DNA of 64,000 nucleotides. Source: Halomicrobium sp. LC1Hm (GTDB taxonomy: Archaea > Halobacteriota > Halobacteria > Halobacteriales > Haloarculaceae). A program made the position numbers and the translations under genes. Every line of letters starts with the position of its first letter. Position 1 is the first letter of the stretch. Positions 51,001-59,752 of this stretch are shown here, piece after piece. The notes below the pieces were generated by a model. The model worked only from the letters and a program-made list of their open reading frames with translations. It was not told where the DNA came from and did not search any database. Location: positions 1,984,001 through 2,048,000 of the forward strand of contig NZ_CP044129.1 of the NCBI RefSeq assembly GCF_009617995.1, written 5' to 3'.

Positions 51001-51756
51001 ATGCAGACACTCGGGGACCTCGTCGCCGACGCACGCGACGGCGACGGTTCGCTGTTCGCGTCGAGCGAACGAGCCGCACCGTACAGCTACGCCGACTTCG
51101 CGATCAACGTCTGGAAGACCGGCAATCTCTTGCGTCACTACGGCGTCCGCGAGGGCGCTCGCGTGGCCGTCGTCGTCGGTCCGAAAGCGCCGACTGCGGA
51201 CGACGAACTGGGCTGGCTCGGTGGGACACCGGACCCCGTCCTCGCCGTCCTCGCGGCGGCGGTCGACGGCGCGGTCGTCGACCTCGCACCGCCGACGAGC
51301 GTCGACGCGAAGGCGATGATCGCGCCCGACGACTGGGTCGCCCGCTACGAGCTGGCACCCGGGACGAAGGCACTGGCCTACGGTGGACCGCCCGAAGATC
51401 CGACCGTCGCACACCTCGAACGCGAGGCCTGGAGCGAGAACCCACTGGCACCGCCCGCGGAGCTCGATCCGGACGATCCCGTGCTGGCGGCCGACCGCAC
51501 GTACACCCACGGCGAGTTGCTGGCCGGAGCCGACCGCGTCGTCGACGAGTACGATCTCACCGCCGCCGACGAGGTGACGATCGCCGCGCCGCTGACCGAG
51601 CCGGGGACGCTGGTCGCCGGTGTGCTGGCCCCTATGCGAGTCGGCGCGACGATCCTGCTGGGTGAGGACCAGTCCGGCACCGTGGCTGTCGGGGACGGAG
51701 CCGCGACTGGAGCGCGCGTGATCGATCCGGAAACCGTCGTCGACGGTAGCCACTGA
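51001..51756 (+). CDS. AMP-binding-enzyme-like protein, N-terminal domain only
   Basis: A 251-residue protein resembling the N-terminal part of acyl-CoA synthetases: SYADFAINVWKTGNLLRHYG (the usual seat of the acyl/adenylate fold), then GVLAPMRVGATILLG. The nucleotide-binding P-loop motif (TSGTTGxPKG) and the catalytic C-terminal lysine domain of full-length enzymes (550+ residues) are absent. It is probably not a synthetase in itself. No neighbour supplies the missing half. Function uncertain. Confidence 0.65.
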   Translation: MQTLGDLVADARDGDGSLFASSERAAPYSYADFAINVWKTGNLLRHYGVREGARVAVVVGPKAPTADDELGWLGGTPDPVLAVLAAAVDGAVVDLAPPTSVDAKAMIAPDDWVARYELAPGTKALAYGGPPEDPTVAHLEREAWSENPLAPPAELDPDDPVLAADRTYTHGELLAGADRVVDEYDLTAADEVTIAAPLTEPGTLVAGVLAPMRVGATILLGEDQSGTVAVGDGAATGARVIDPETVVDGSH

Positions 51757-51819
51757 GAGGGCTTGTTTCCACCCGCACGACGACAGTTCGGCCGACGAAT
51801 CGATCGGTTCGGCCGCTCG

Positions 51820-52005
51820 CTAGTGGCTGGCGCGGTACTCGCCGTGCTTGACGCCGACGAACAGGACGAGTAGTCCGAACACGAGCAGTCCGCCGGTGAT
51901 ACCGAGGCTCAGCGTCTGGGGCATGGGGCTGGTGATCGTCCCACCGGCGAGCACGCCGAAGAGGACGACGAACGCGGCTGCGGTGACCGTGGTGTTGAAC
52001 TCCAT
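51820..52005 (-). CDS. Small two-helix membrane protein (61 residues)
   Basis: Two membrane spans (VTAAAFVVLFGVLAGGTI, SLGITGGLLVFGLLVLFVGV) and a short charged ending KHGEYRASH. Similar short proteins ending in a GVKHGEYRA-like tail are familiar in haloarchaea. No catalytic residues. Function unknown. Confidence 0.7.
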   Translation of the reverse strand: MEFNTTVTAAAFVVLFGVLAGGTITSPMPQTLSLGITGGLLVFGLLVLFVGVKHGEYRASH

Positions 52006-52064
52006 GTGTGACGCTTAGCTGCTGCGATCAAAAGCCTTGTCGAGACGGTGATTCCCGCGGGCAG

Positions 52065-52805
52065 TCACGTCGGGCGCACGAGGTCGGCGAGTGTCACGAG
52101 CAGTCCGAGCAGCCAGCCAAGCGGCACGGAGATCCCGAACCAGATGATTGCGTGGGCGGCCCCCTCCCGCTCGAAGTTGGCCCGGAGGAAGTCACCGGCA
52201 CCGACCGGGTCCATCACGTTGAACAGGAGCCAGCGCGCGAGGCTGTCACTCAGCGGGATCACGGCGTCGGCGACGGCCGGCGAGAACAGCGCCGCGACGA
52301 CCGGCGGCAGGAAGATCGCCGTTACGCCGAACGGGTACGAAACGAAGACGGTCACTGCTCGTCCGCCGACGCGTCGCGTGAGCACCGCCAGCGCGGCCGA
52401 GACGGTCGCCACGAGGCTGGCGGCGGCGACTGCGACGATCCCGCCGGTCGCGAGGTCGAGCTGGTACCGCGCGAGCGCGATCAGGGCTCCCCAGACGAGC
52501 ACCGACAGCACGACGACGCCGACGACGCCGAGTCGCGTCGCGGTGCTGTCGACCCGTCGCGTCTGGAACCGGAGGAACGCACCCAGCAAGACGAGCGGAT
52601 AGGTCAGGGCGACGACCGGGAGGCCGACGGCCGACCAGAGCCGGTAGAGGGCGAGTCCGAACTGGCTGTCGGGCGTCCACTTGCCCAGCACGCCCTCGTC
52701 CGTGGCCCGCTGGCGAGGATAGACCAGCGCCATCCAGGTCTCATGAAGCCGTTTGATGTCGATCCGGATCCCCCCGACGATACCCTGTTCGTTCCCGGCT
52801 GACAT
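52065..52805 (-). CDS. Haloarchaeal membrane protein (~246 residues)
   Basis: An N-terminal cytosolic part of about 55 residues (IDIKRLHETWMALVYPRQRA) is followed by five or six membrane helices. I chose the ATG at 52805; the longer frame upstream is shadow of the halocyanin region. The N-terminal Arg-His-Trp pattern resembles haloarchaeal membrane proteins of unknown function. No motif identifies a substrate. Confidence 0.7.
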   Translation of the reverse strand: MSAGNEQGIVGGIRIDIKRLHETWMALVYPRQRATDEGVLGKWTPDSQFGLALYRLWSAVGLPVVALTYPLVLLGAFLRFQTRRVDSTATRLGVVGVVVLSVLVWGALIALARYQLDLATGGIVAVAAASLVATVSAALAVLTRRVGGRAVTVFVSYPFGVTAIFLPPVVAALFSPAVADAVIPLSDSLARWLLFNVMDPVGAGDFLRANFEREGAAHAIIWFGISVPLGWLLGLLVTLADLVRPT

Positions 52806-52980
52806 ACCACCTCGTTTGGGTGGCCCCCATTTAACGGCTTGTGGCTGTGGATCCGTCACCGCAACTGGACACCTCACTGACAGCCGCCGATGCGGTGTGA
52901 CTGCGGGCCTCCAGAGCGACCGTCGGTGGCCGGGGAGCCGTATCGAAGTATATACTACGGGGGACACCCAAGCGCCGCGT

Positions 52981-53652
52981 ATGACAGAGGGTTCAGCCGA
53001 CGTGTCACGCCGTGGGTTCATGCGGACGGCCGCGGGCGCGGCGACCGCTGCCGGGGCGGCCGGAACCGTGGCGGCCCAGGAAGAAGAGGGCGGCGACGGT
53101 GGCGGTGGCGGCACCCCGGACTACGGCGGATGGTTCAGCAACACGAGCAACTTCGACGAGACCGTCGACGCGACGGGTCAGGACACCGTGACCGTCGAGG
53201 TCGGCACCCAGGCCAACGGCGGGGCCTTTGGCTTCGGACCGGCGGCCGTCCACGTGGACAACGGCGCGACTGTGGAGTTCGAGTGGACCGGCGAAGGCGG
53301 GCGACACAACGTCGTCTCCGACGGCGACGGCCCACTCGACTCGGGCGATGCCGTCGATACGACCGGCGTCGAGTACGAACACACCTTCGAGGAGGACGGC
53401 ATCTACAAGTACTACTGTGTCCCCCACGAGAGCCTCGGCATGCTCGGGGCCGTCGTCGTCGGCTCCGACTACCCGACTGCCGACTCCGGCGGTGGCGGTG
53501 GCGGCGGTGGCGGCGGTGCCAGTAGCGCAGCGCCGGCCGTCCCCGAGAGCATCAAGTCCCTCGGCGTCGCCGCGTCGGTCGTGATGACCGCGACGCTGGG
53601 ACTGGCCTACGTGTTCATGAAGTACGGCGGCGACTACGACACCCCGGAGTAG
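52981..53652 (+). CDS. Halocyanin (type 1 copper protein), membrane-anchored
   Basis: A 223-residue blue-copper electron carrier on the outer face of the membrane. The Tat signal is SRRGFMRTAAGAATAAGAAG. The copper ligands are His109 (GGRHNVVS), Cys146, His149 and Met154 (YYCVPHESLGMLG). A Gly-rich linker leads to a single C-terminal membrane helix (SLGVAASVVMTATLGLAYVF). Lacks a lipobox; the C-terminal anchor replaces it. It probably shuttles electrons to a terminal oxidase. Confidence 0.92.
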   Translation: MTEGSADVSRRGFMRTAAGAATAAGAAGTVAAQEEEGGDGGGGGTPDYGGWFSNTSNFDETVDATGQDTVTVEVGTQANGGAFGFGPAAVHVDNGATVEFEWTGEGGRHNVVSDGDGPLDSGDAVDTTGVEYEHTFEEDGIYKYYCVPHESLGMLGAVVVGSDYPTADSGGGGGGGGGGASSAAPAVPESIKSLGVAASVVMTATLGLAYVFMKYGGDYDTPE

Positions 53653-53762
53653 CGCACGCCGTCTTCGGCCAGGACCGCGCCGCTGTCGATCGATTCACGT
53701 CGCTATCGTGAACGTCGTCCGTGCGCGCCGGCCGACAGTATCAGCGTAATTCAAGGTGGAGC

Positions 53763-53815
53763 CTCCGGCCTCAAGGAGCGACCGAAGCGTAGCGGAGGGA
53801 GCGAGTAGGCCGGAG
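53763..53815 (+). ncRNA. Omega-RNA-like hairpin upstream of tnpB
   Basis: The stem CTCCGGCCT (53763-53771) pairs perfectly with AGGCCGGAG (53807-53815). The loop contains CAAGGAGCGACC, GCGTAGC and GGAGGGAG, shared with the hairpin 55172-55221 downstream of tnpB. Stem bases differ but stay paired, as expected for conserved RNA structure. It may be the 3' scaffold of an otherwise lost tnpB element. Confidence 0.5.
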
Positions 53816-53870
53816 AGGAAACCGACTTGGCACGACACAACCGGCATACTACGACCGACTGACTCCCGAA

Positions 53871-53880
53871 CGTATAACTA
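53871..53880 (+). promoter_or_regulatory. TATA-like promoter of tnpB
   Basis: CGTATAACTA is centred 27 bases before the ATG, fitting a leaderless transcript. Confidence 0.5.
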
Positions 53881-53901
53881 CCGTCGCCACTTCTCTGAAG
53901 T

Positions 53902-55149
53902 ATGGCTGTGCGTCGAACTGCCGTCGTGAAACTCGCTGTTTCCGACGAGCAACGCGACGCACTCCACCGAACCGCTGACCAATACCTCGACTGCGCAAAT
54001 CGAACCGCAGACTACTGCTGGTCCAGCACCTCCTACACCGAGTGCAAGACCAACAAACGGCAGGTTCGAGACGCGCTCTACTCCGAACTTCGAGAGGAGA
54101 CGGACCTACAGGCACAACTCGTTCAAGCCGCCATCAAACGCGCCGTCGAAGCCGTCAAAGCGTGTGTCGAACGCTGGAAGAAGGGACAGCGCGTCTCTTG
54201 CCCCACGTTCACCGCTGAAACGCTGGACTACGACACGCGGAGCGCGACCTTCTACCGCAACAAGGTGTCGCTAGCAACTGTCGAAGGGAGGGTCGAACCC
54301 TCGTTTGTTCTCCCGGCGGACAGTCCGACGCCCTACGAGCGGTACGTACTCTCAGAGGACCACGAGTTCCGCGAAAGTACGCTTCGGTACGACACGGCAA
54401 CCGACGAGTTCTACCTCAACATCTCGACGCGGCGGATTGACAGCGACGACGAGGTTTCGGAAGATACCGGGCACCCCGACCAAACGGTCCTCGGTATCGA
54501 CCTCGGCGTCAACAGTCTCGCGGTGTCTTCGACCGGCACGTTCTGGCAAGGTGACGACTACGACCACTGGTGCCGCGAGTTCGAGAAGCGGCGTGGTGAG
54601 ATGCAACAGCGCGGCACGCAAGCCGCGCACAATGCCCTGCTTCGCCTCGGCAAGCGCGAGGAAGCCTGGCGGAAACAGTACATCCACACCGTCGCAAACG
54701 AGATCGTTTCGGAAGCCGTCGAGAACGGATGCGACGTGATCGTGTTCGAAGATCTAACGGACATCCGCAAGCGGCTTCCGCAGGCGAAGTGGCACCACAT
54801 CTAGGCGTTCCGACGCCTTTCCGAGTACGTCGATTACAAAGCTCCCGAACAGGGCGTCTCCGTGGAGCAAGTCGAGCCGAACCACACGTCCCAACGCTGT
54901 TCTCGGACGGACTGTGGGTTCACGCACGACGATAACCGCCACGGCGAACACTTCGAGTGCCAGAAATGCGGCTACGAGGTGAACGCGGACTACAACGGTG
55001 CGAAGAATATCGGGCTACGGTATGCTCGAAAACGAAAACACAGACTCCGGTCCTCGCCCAAGTCGGGGAGCGGAGACGCACCAGTAGACGTGCGTGTGAA
55101 TGGTGGGACGTTGAACGGCGAGAGTCACCGGCCTATTGCTGGCGACTGA
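53902..55149 (+). pseudogene. tnpB: IS200/IS605 (IS1341-type) TnpB with amber stop
   Basis: A TnpB RNA-guided nuclease gene of about 415 codons broken by a single in-frame TAG at codon 301 (54802-54804). Upstream: RuvC-I VLGIDLGVNSLAV (Asp200) and RuvC-II IVFEDLTDIRKRLP (Glu283). Downstream in the same frame: [20 protein letters not shown], the four-Cys zinc motif (CSRTDC, CQKC) and Ruv[15 protein letters not shown]. The stop falls in WHHI-stop-AFRRL, where homologues usually have Trp (TGG), so one G-to-A change explains it. There is no TnpA, so the element moves only in trans, if at all. Confidence 0.9.
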
Positions 55150-55171
55150 TTGCCGGGAGTCCACATCAAAG

Positions 55172-55221
55172 CCCCACCCTCAAGGACCGAGGTGCGTATG
55201 CGCCGAGGGAGTAGGGTGGGG
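55172..55221 (+). ncRNA. Omega-RNA-like 3' hairpin of the tnpB element
   Basis: The stem CCCCACCCT (55172-55180) pairs with AGGGTGGGG (55213-55221), with TCAAGGACCGAGG and GCCGAGGGAGTAGG in the loop. It starts 22 bases after the tnpB frame ends, where the guide scaffold of IS200/IS605 elements lies. The element appears to end about 55224, right at the stop codon of the convergent SRPBCC gene, whose end would then supply the guide. Confidence 0.6.
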
Positions 55222-55225
55222 TAGT

Positions 55226-55783
55226 TTACACGGTGTCGGGACTGGTGTGAATCGTCAGTTCCACGTCGCGCCGACGCCCCTCCAGATCGGCGACGATCCG
55301 CTCGACCACGCGCTCTGCCTCTTCCTGGATCAGCGGCTTTACCTTCTCGATCACCCAGTCCATCGACACCAGCCGCGGGAGGTCGAGCGCGCTCGACGAC
55401 GCCGACCCCGGATCGAAGTTCACCGTGAGTCGCACTTCGGTGGCGTGGTCCTCGTCTGCGGGTCGCTCTTCCGGGAGCGACGTGATCTGCCAGCGACCGG
55501 TGGCGTCGAGGTCTTTCGTGATCTTCCAGTCGATCTGGTCCGGCGGATCGACGGCGACGACCTCGGATCTGGCGGTGTAGCTGAGCTTCCACCAGGCAAA
55601 GCGGAGCGCGTACTGCGTGCCCGGCGTCCCGTCGCCGCGTTGCTCTACGTCCGTGAGGTACTTCGAGTAGCGAGCGTAGCCGGGGAAGTCCATCAGGAAC
55701 TCGTAGACTTCCTCTGGCGAGACGTATACGACGGTGCTGACGTCGACGGAGTCCACGGTGACACGTGTGGCCGGGATCGGCAT
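55226..55783 (-). CDS. SRPBCC (START-like) ligand-binding protein
   Basis: A 185-residue protein with the helix-grip fold: SPEEVYEFLMDFPGYARYSK is the family's first helix, and VAVDPPDQIDWKIT and ATEVRLTVNFDPGSA are the later strands. The last helix (DWVIEKVKPLIQEEAERVVE) covers the cavity. It may bind a small hydrophobic ligand. The TnpB element ends at its stop codon, so its coding part seems undisturbed. Confidence 0.85.
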   Translation of the reverse strand: MPIPATRVTVDSVDVSTVVYVSPEEVYEFLMDFPGYARYSKYLTDVEQRGDGTPGTQYALRFAWWKLSYTARSEVVAVDPPDQIDWKITKDLDATGRWQITSLPEERPADEDHATEVRLTVNFDPGSASSSALDLPRLVSMDWVIEKVKPLIQEEAERVVERIVADLEGRRRDVELTIHTSPDTV

Positions 55784-55848
55784 AGGTCTGGCCCTCTCTC
55801 ACCGCTGTCGCCCGACATTATATACTACCCCGCGTCTAACCACCGGCA

Positions 55849-57000
55849 ATGCTTTCGGGAGTGAACGTCGTCCTGGGGGTGACCGGCTCGATCGCGGCGG
55901 TCAAGACCGTCGAACTCGCCCACGAGCTTCGCCGCCAGGGCGCGACCGTCCGGGCCGTCGTCACCGACAGCGCGTCGGGTATCGTCCACCCGTGGGCCGT
56001 CGAGTTCGCGACGGACGGCGAGGTGGTGACGGAGCTGACGGGAGCGGTCGAACACGTCGAACTGTGTGGCGTCGACGGGTGGGGCGACGTGTTGCTGATC
56101 GCGCCAGCGACCGCCAACACGGTCGGCAAGATCGCGGGTGCGATCGACGACTCGCCCGTGACGACGTGTGCGACGACGGCGCTGGGCGCGGATCTCCCGG
56201 TCGTCGTCGCACCGGCCATGCACGAGCCGATGTACGACCACCCCGGCGTGCTCGACGCGATCGACCGCGTCGAGTCGTGGGGCGTCGACTTCGTGGCCCC
56301 ACGGCTCGAAGAGGGGAAAGCGAAGATCGCCAGCGAGGACGCGATCGTCGCCGCGACGGCGCGTGCAGCCGGCGAGCGCCCCCTCGCTGGCGAGCACGTC
56401 GTCGTCACGAGCGGCGCGACGACGGAGTCGATCGACCCGCTCAGGACGCTGTCGAACCGGGCGTCGGGGCGCACCGGTCGGGCGCTCGCTCGCGCTTGCT
56501 ACGTCGCCGGAGCCGACGTGACGCTGGTCCACGACGGTCCGGACGTGCCCGTCGCGGAGGTCCGTCGCGTCGAGAGCGCCGCCGAGATGACGGCGGCGAC
56601 CACGGAGGCCTGTGCGGACGCCGACGCGCTCCTCTCGGCGGCGGCGATCTCGGATTACACCGTCGAGCAGCGCGACCGCAAGATCAAGTCCGGCGAGTCC
56701 TCGCTGACCTTGGAGCTGTCGCCGACGCCGAAGCTGGTCGACACCGTTCGATCCGAGCGGCCGGAACTGCCGATCGTCGGCTTCAAAGCCGAGACCGACG
56801 TGGACGACGAGACGCTCGTCGAACGGGCCCGCGAGATTCGCGACCGCGTCGACATGGCGTTCGTCGTCGCCAACGACGCCGCCGTGATGGGTGCCGAGCG
56901 AACGCGGGCGCTGCTGGTCGGGGACGACGTATCGACCTACGAGGGCGGCAAGCAGGGCCTCGGACGGCGGGTCGTCGCGGCGCTGACGGAACATCTGTAA
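55849..57000 (+). CDS. coaBC: Bifunctional CoaBC (coenzyme A biosynthesis)
   Basis: A 383-residue fusion. CoaC half: flavin domain VTGSIAAVKTVELAHELRRQ, with the active loop LIAPATANTVGKIA (family PASANT), decarboxylating phosphopantothenoylcysteine. CoaB half begins TSGATTESIDPLRTLSNRAS and ends with NDAAVMGAERTRALLV; this ligates cysteine to 4'-phosphopantothenate. The CoaC Cys-loop has VAPAMHEPMYDHP. Both active halves look intact. Confidence 0.93.
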   Translation: MLSGVNVVLGVTGSIAAVKTVELAHELRRQGATVRAVVTDSASGIVHPWAVEFATDGEVVTELTGAVEHVELCGVDGWGDVLLIAPATANTVGKIAGAIDDSPVTTCATTALGADLPVVVAPAMHEPMYDHPGVLDAIDRVESWGVDFVAPRLEEGKAKIASEDAIVAATARAAGERPLAGEHVVVTSGATTESIDPLRTLSNRASGRTGRALARACYVAGADVTLVHDGPDVPVAEVRRVESAAEMTAATTEACADADALLSAAAISDYTVEQRDRKIKSGESSLTLELSPTPKLVDTVRSERPELPIVGFKAETDVDDETLVERAREIRDRVDMAFVVANDAAVMGAERTRALLVGDDVSTYEGGKQGLGRRVVAALTEHL

Positions 57001-57133
57001 CCGCCACGCACGGCGTGTGGGACCCCGCGAACTGACGGACGAAACTGGATCCCGAAATAGTTATGCGTGGGCCGAAGTACCTCCAGAATGAGTCGAAGCA
57101 CGCGTCAACGATCCGTATTCGGACTGGACAACT

Positions 57134-58168
57134 GTGACATCAAACACACGAACGTTCCTGGTGCCGGTCGCCAAGTCGGTGACGTTACGCGACACCGTCT
57201 CGTACGCGATCGAGACGGCCGGTGACGCGGCCGAAACCGGGGAAGCGACCGTTCATTTCGTCGTCGTCGCCAGTGGCAGAGCTATCGATCCCGACGGCCC
57301 GGACGAGCTGGCCGCCGACAGGGAACTGCTCGAACGTGTCGAGGCCTGGGCCCAGGAAGACCGCAGCGAGGCGGACGGGATCGCAGTCGAGACCGACATC
57401 GTCGGCCTCGACAGATATCTCTTCTCGCCCGGCGAGTACGCCGAGACGCTCATCGAGTACGCGACAGCGAACGGGGTCGACCGGATCGTCCTCGATCCCG
57501 AGTACGATCCCGGCGGCTCCGCGCCGATGTTGCGTCCGCTGCAGGTCGATCTCGCGCGCAGCGAGATCGAGATCGAAGAGGCACCGGTCGAACGACAGAC
57601 CCGACAGACCGTACTCGCGCGTGCCGAAACCCTTCGGAAAGCAGCCGTCGTCTTCGGGGCGTCGCTGCTGTTTTACCTCGTTCTGGGATCACTGTCGCTG
57701 TTCGACGTACTGACCGGCGCGGTGACGGCCGGCATCGTCGCGGTCCTGCTGGCCCCCGTCGCCTTCAGCGAACAGCCGTCGTTCGGACGGCTCGGACGCC
57801 AGGTCGTGCGAGTGGCGCTGTACGCGCCCTTCCTGCTGTGGGAGATCACGAAGGCCAACGTCGAGGTCGCGTACGTGGTGTTACACCCCTCGCTGCCGAT
57901 CGACCCCAAGATGGTCCGCCTCCGGGCGGCCGTCTGGGGGGATACGCCGGTGACGACGCTGGCAAACAGCATCACGCTCACGCCGGGCACGCTGACCGTC
58001 GACGTGGCAAAGCGCTCTTTCACGATCCACTCGCTGACCCAGTCGGCGCGGGACGATCTCTTCGACGGCGTGCTCGAACGGGCCGTTCGATTCGTCTTCT
58101 ACGGCCGTGCCGCCGCTCGGATCGCGAGTCCGGCCGAGCGCGACGACGGGGAGGTAATCGATGATTGA
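57134..58168 (+). CDS. mnhE: Na+/H+ antiporter subunit MnhE with N-terminal Usp-like domain
   Basis: A 344-residue protein. Residues 1-150 form a cytosolic UspA-like alpha/beta domain (ATVHFVVVASGRAIDPD; GVDRIVLDPEYDPGG). From about 165 onward it is MnhE/MrpE: two membrane helices (FGASLLFYLVLGSLSLFDVL; ILAPVAFSEQ) and PFLLWEITKANVEVAYVVLH, then HPSLPIDPKMVRLRAAVWGD. The start is a GTG. It begins the antiporter operon and overlaps mnhF by eight bases. Confidence 0.9.
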   Translation: MTSNTRTFLVPVAKSVTLRDTVSYAIETAGDAAETGEATVHFVVVASGRAIDPDGPDELAADRELLERVEAWAQEDRSEADGIAVETDIVGLDRYLFSPGEYAETLIEYATANGVDRIVLDPEYDPGGSAPMLRPLQVDLARSEIEIEEAPVERQTRQTVLARAETLRKAAVVFGASLLFYLVLGSLSLFDVLTGAVTAGIVAVLLAPVAFSEQPSFGRLGRQVVRVALYAPFLLWEITKANVEVAYVVLHPSLPIDPKMVRLRAAVWGDTPVTTLANSITLTPGTLTVDVAKRSFTIHSLTQSARDDLFDGVLERAVRFVFYGRAAARIASPAERDDGEVIDD

Positions 58169-58436
58169 ACTGTCCACTGCCCTGCAGGGCGTCGCGGCGC
58201 TGTTCGTCTGCTTCGCCATCGTCGCCCTCTATCGCGTGTATCAGGGACCGACACCCCACGACCGCGTGATCGCCGTCAACGTCGTGGGCACCAACACCGT
58301 CATCGCCATCGCGCTGCTCGCAGGTGCGTTCGACGACCAGCTGTTCCTCGACGTGGCGCTGGTCTACGCGCTGTTGAACTTCCTGCTGAGCATCGCGTTC
58401 TCGAAGTTCAACGTCGAGCGCGGGGGTGTGCTGTGA
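58161..58436 (+). CDS. mnhF: Antiporter subunit MnhF
   Basis: A 91-residue membrane protein with three helices. VYQGPTPHDRVIAVNVVGTN is the diagnostic MnhF/MrpF motif. The ATG at 58161 overlaps mnhE; the stop overlaps the ATG of mnhG (ATGA-type). It is a small core subunit of the Mrp complex. Confidence 0.93.
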   Translation: MIELSTALQGVAALFVCFAIVALYRVYQGPTPHDRVIAVNVVGTNTVIAIALLAGAFDDQLFLDVALVYALLNFLLSIAFSKFNVERGGVL

Positions 58437-58771
58437 TGGAGCCGATCGGCTGGCTCGCTGTCGGCCTCGCGGTCGTCGGTGCCTTCTTCGGGTTCGTCGC
58501 GGCCGTCGGGCTGGTGCGGCTGCCCGACGTGTACACCCGCACCCACGCGGCCTCCAAGAGCGACACGCTGGCCGCCGTGCTGTCGCTGGCCGGCGCTGCC
58601 ATCGCGATCCAGTCGGAGCTGGCGACGATCAAGGCCGTCCTGTTGCTGGTGTTTATCTTCCTGACGAACCCGACGGCCGCCCACGCCATCGCTCGCGCTG
58701 CCGACGACCAGGGCATCGAACCGTGGACGACCGACGACACGGAGGTGACTGACAGTGCCGACGACAGTTGA
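58433..58771 (+). CDS. mnhG: Antiporter subunit MnhG
   Basis: A 112-residue membrane protein of the MnhG/MrpG family: LVRLPDVYTRTHAASKSDTL is the signature segment, then FIFLTNPTAAHAIARAA. The C-terminus is acidic. It overlaps the next gene by 17 bases in a different frame. Confidence 0.93.
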   Translation: MMEPIGWLAVGLAVVGAFFGFVAAVGLVRLPDVYTRTHAASKSDTLAAVLSLAGAAIAIQSELATIKAVLLLVFIFLTNPTAAHAIARAADDQGIEPWTTDDTEVTDSADDS

Positions 58772-59291
58772 ACTCGCCTTGCTCGTGTTCGTCCTGGGCT
58801 GTGCAGTCGGGGCGGCGGTGCTGCGTGACGTGCTGGCCTCGGTGATCGCCTTCGCGGCCTACAGCCTCGGGATCTCGATCATCTGGATCGTCCTGCAAGC
58901 ACCCGACGTCGGCCTGACCGAGGCCGCGGTCGGGGCCGGCGTCATGACGATCCTGCTGCTGCTGGCGCTGGCCAACACCTCCCGTGCCAGCGAGGATCGT
59001 CGCTTCGAGTCGATCAGCCTCCGGACGGCGATCGTCGTCGTCGTCTTCGTCGCTGTCATGGCCTCGACGATCCCGGCGCTCCCGGCCATCGGTGGCCCGG
59101 ACAATCCGGTCGTCGACGGCGAGGTGAGCCAGTACTACCTCGACAACGCCTACGACCAGACACAGGTCCACAACGCCGTGACCGCGGTGCTCGCGGGCTA
59201 TCGTGGACTGGACACGCTCGGCGAGGCCGTCGTGGTCTTCGTCGCGGGCGTGGCGACACTGTCGGTGCTCCGACGGGAGGACTTCGCATGA
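58755..59291 (+). CDS. DUF4040/MbhD-like antiporter subunit
   Basis: A 178-residue membrane protein. The first half (VLRDVLASVIAFAAYSLGIS through QAPDVGLTEAAVGAGVMTIL) matches the C-terminal part of MrpA, encoded separately as MbhD in archaea. The later segment (NAVTAVLAGYRGLDTLGEAV) resembles the small MbhE-like extension. This split of MrpA into small and large pieces is usual in archaea. The start is a GTG at 58755; the stop overlaps mnhB (ATGA). Confidence 0.85.
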   Translation: MPTTVELALLVFVLGCAVGAAVLRDVLASVIAFAAYSLGISIIWIVLQAPDVGLTEAAVGAGVMTILLLLALANTSRASEDRRFESISLRTAIVVVVFVAVMASTIPALPAIGGPDNPVVDGEVSQYYLDNAYDQTQVHNAVTAVLAGYRGLDTLGEAVVVFVAGVATLSVLRREDFA

Positions 59292-59752
59292 GCGACGCCG
59301 AACAGCCCGGTCTGTACGTCGAGAGTACGGTCATCATGACCACGGTGCGGGTCGTCACCCCCTTCATCCTCACCTTCGGCCTCTTCATCATGTTCCACGG
59401 GGCCGACTCGCCCGGCGGCGGGTTCCAGGGCGGCGTCATCGCGGGCTCGGTCGTGATGATGCTCGCGTTCGCCTACGGGATCGAGGCCACGCGGGACTGG
59501 CTCGACAGCCGTCTCGTCGTGGCGATCGCCTCGTTTGGCGTGCTCACGTTCGCCGGCATCGGCCTGGGATCGATCCTGCTCGGTGGCACGTTCCTCGAAT
59601 ACCACCGGTACCCCATCGAGAAGGCCAGCAAGTACGGCATCGAACTCGTCGAGCTGGGGATCGGCGGGATCGTCGCCAGCGTCATCATCGGCCTGTTTTT
59701 CGTGATCGCGGCCGGCTTCGGCCACGCGATCGACGGAGGTGACGAGTCGTGA
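59288..59752 (+). CDS. mnhB: Antiporter subunit MnhB
   Basis: A 154-residue membrane protein with four helices. The MnhB signature is FIMFHGADSPGGGFQGGVIA. The ATG overlaps the MbhD-like stop and its own stop overlaps the GTG of mnhC. Confidence 0.93.
   Translation: MSDAEQPGLYVESTVIMTTVRVVTPFILTFGLFIMFHGADSPGGGFQGGVIAGSVVMMLAFAYGIEATRDWLDSRLVVAIASFGVLTFAGIGLGSILLGGTFLEYHRYPIEKASKYGIELVELGIGGIVASVIIGLFFVIAAGFGHAIDGGDES

Noticed and set aside
53840-53881. Possible left end of the tnpB element near the TATA box
   Set aside because: No convincing left-end hairpin or target motif could be separated from the promoter; left boundary left undefined.
55836-57007. Possible tRNA or rRNA genes in gaps
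   Set aside because: I looked for cloverleaf-like runs (GTTCGANNC arms and CCA ends) in all long gaps and found none that could be folded convincingly.
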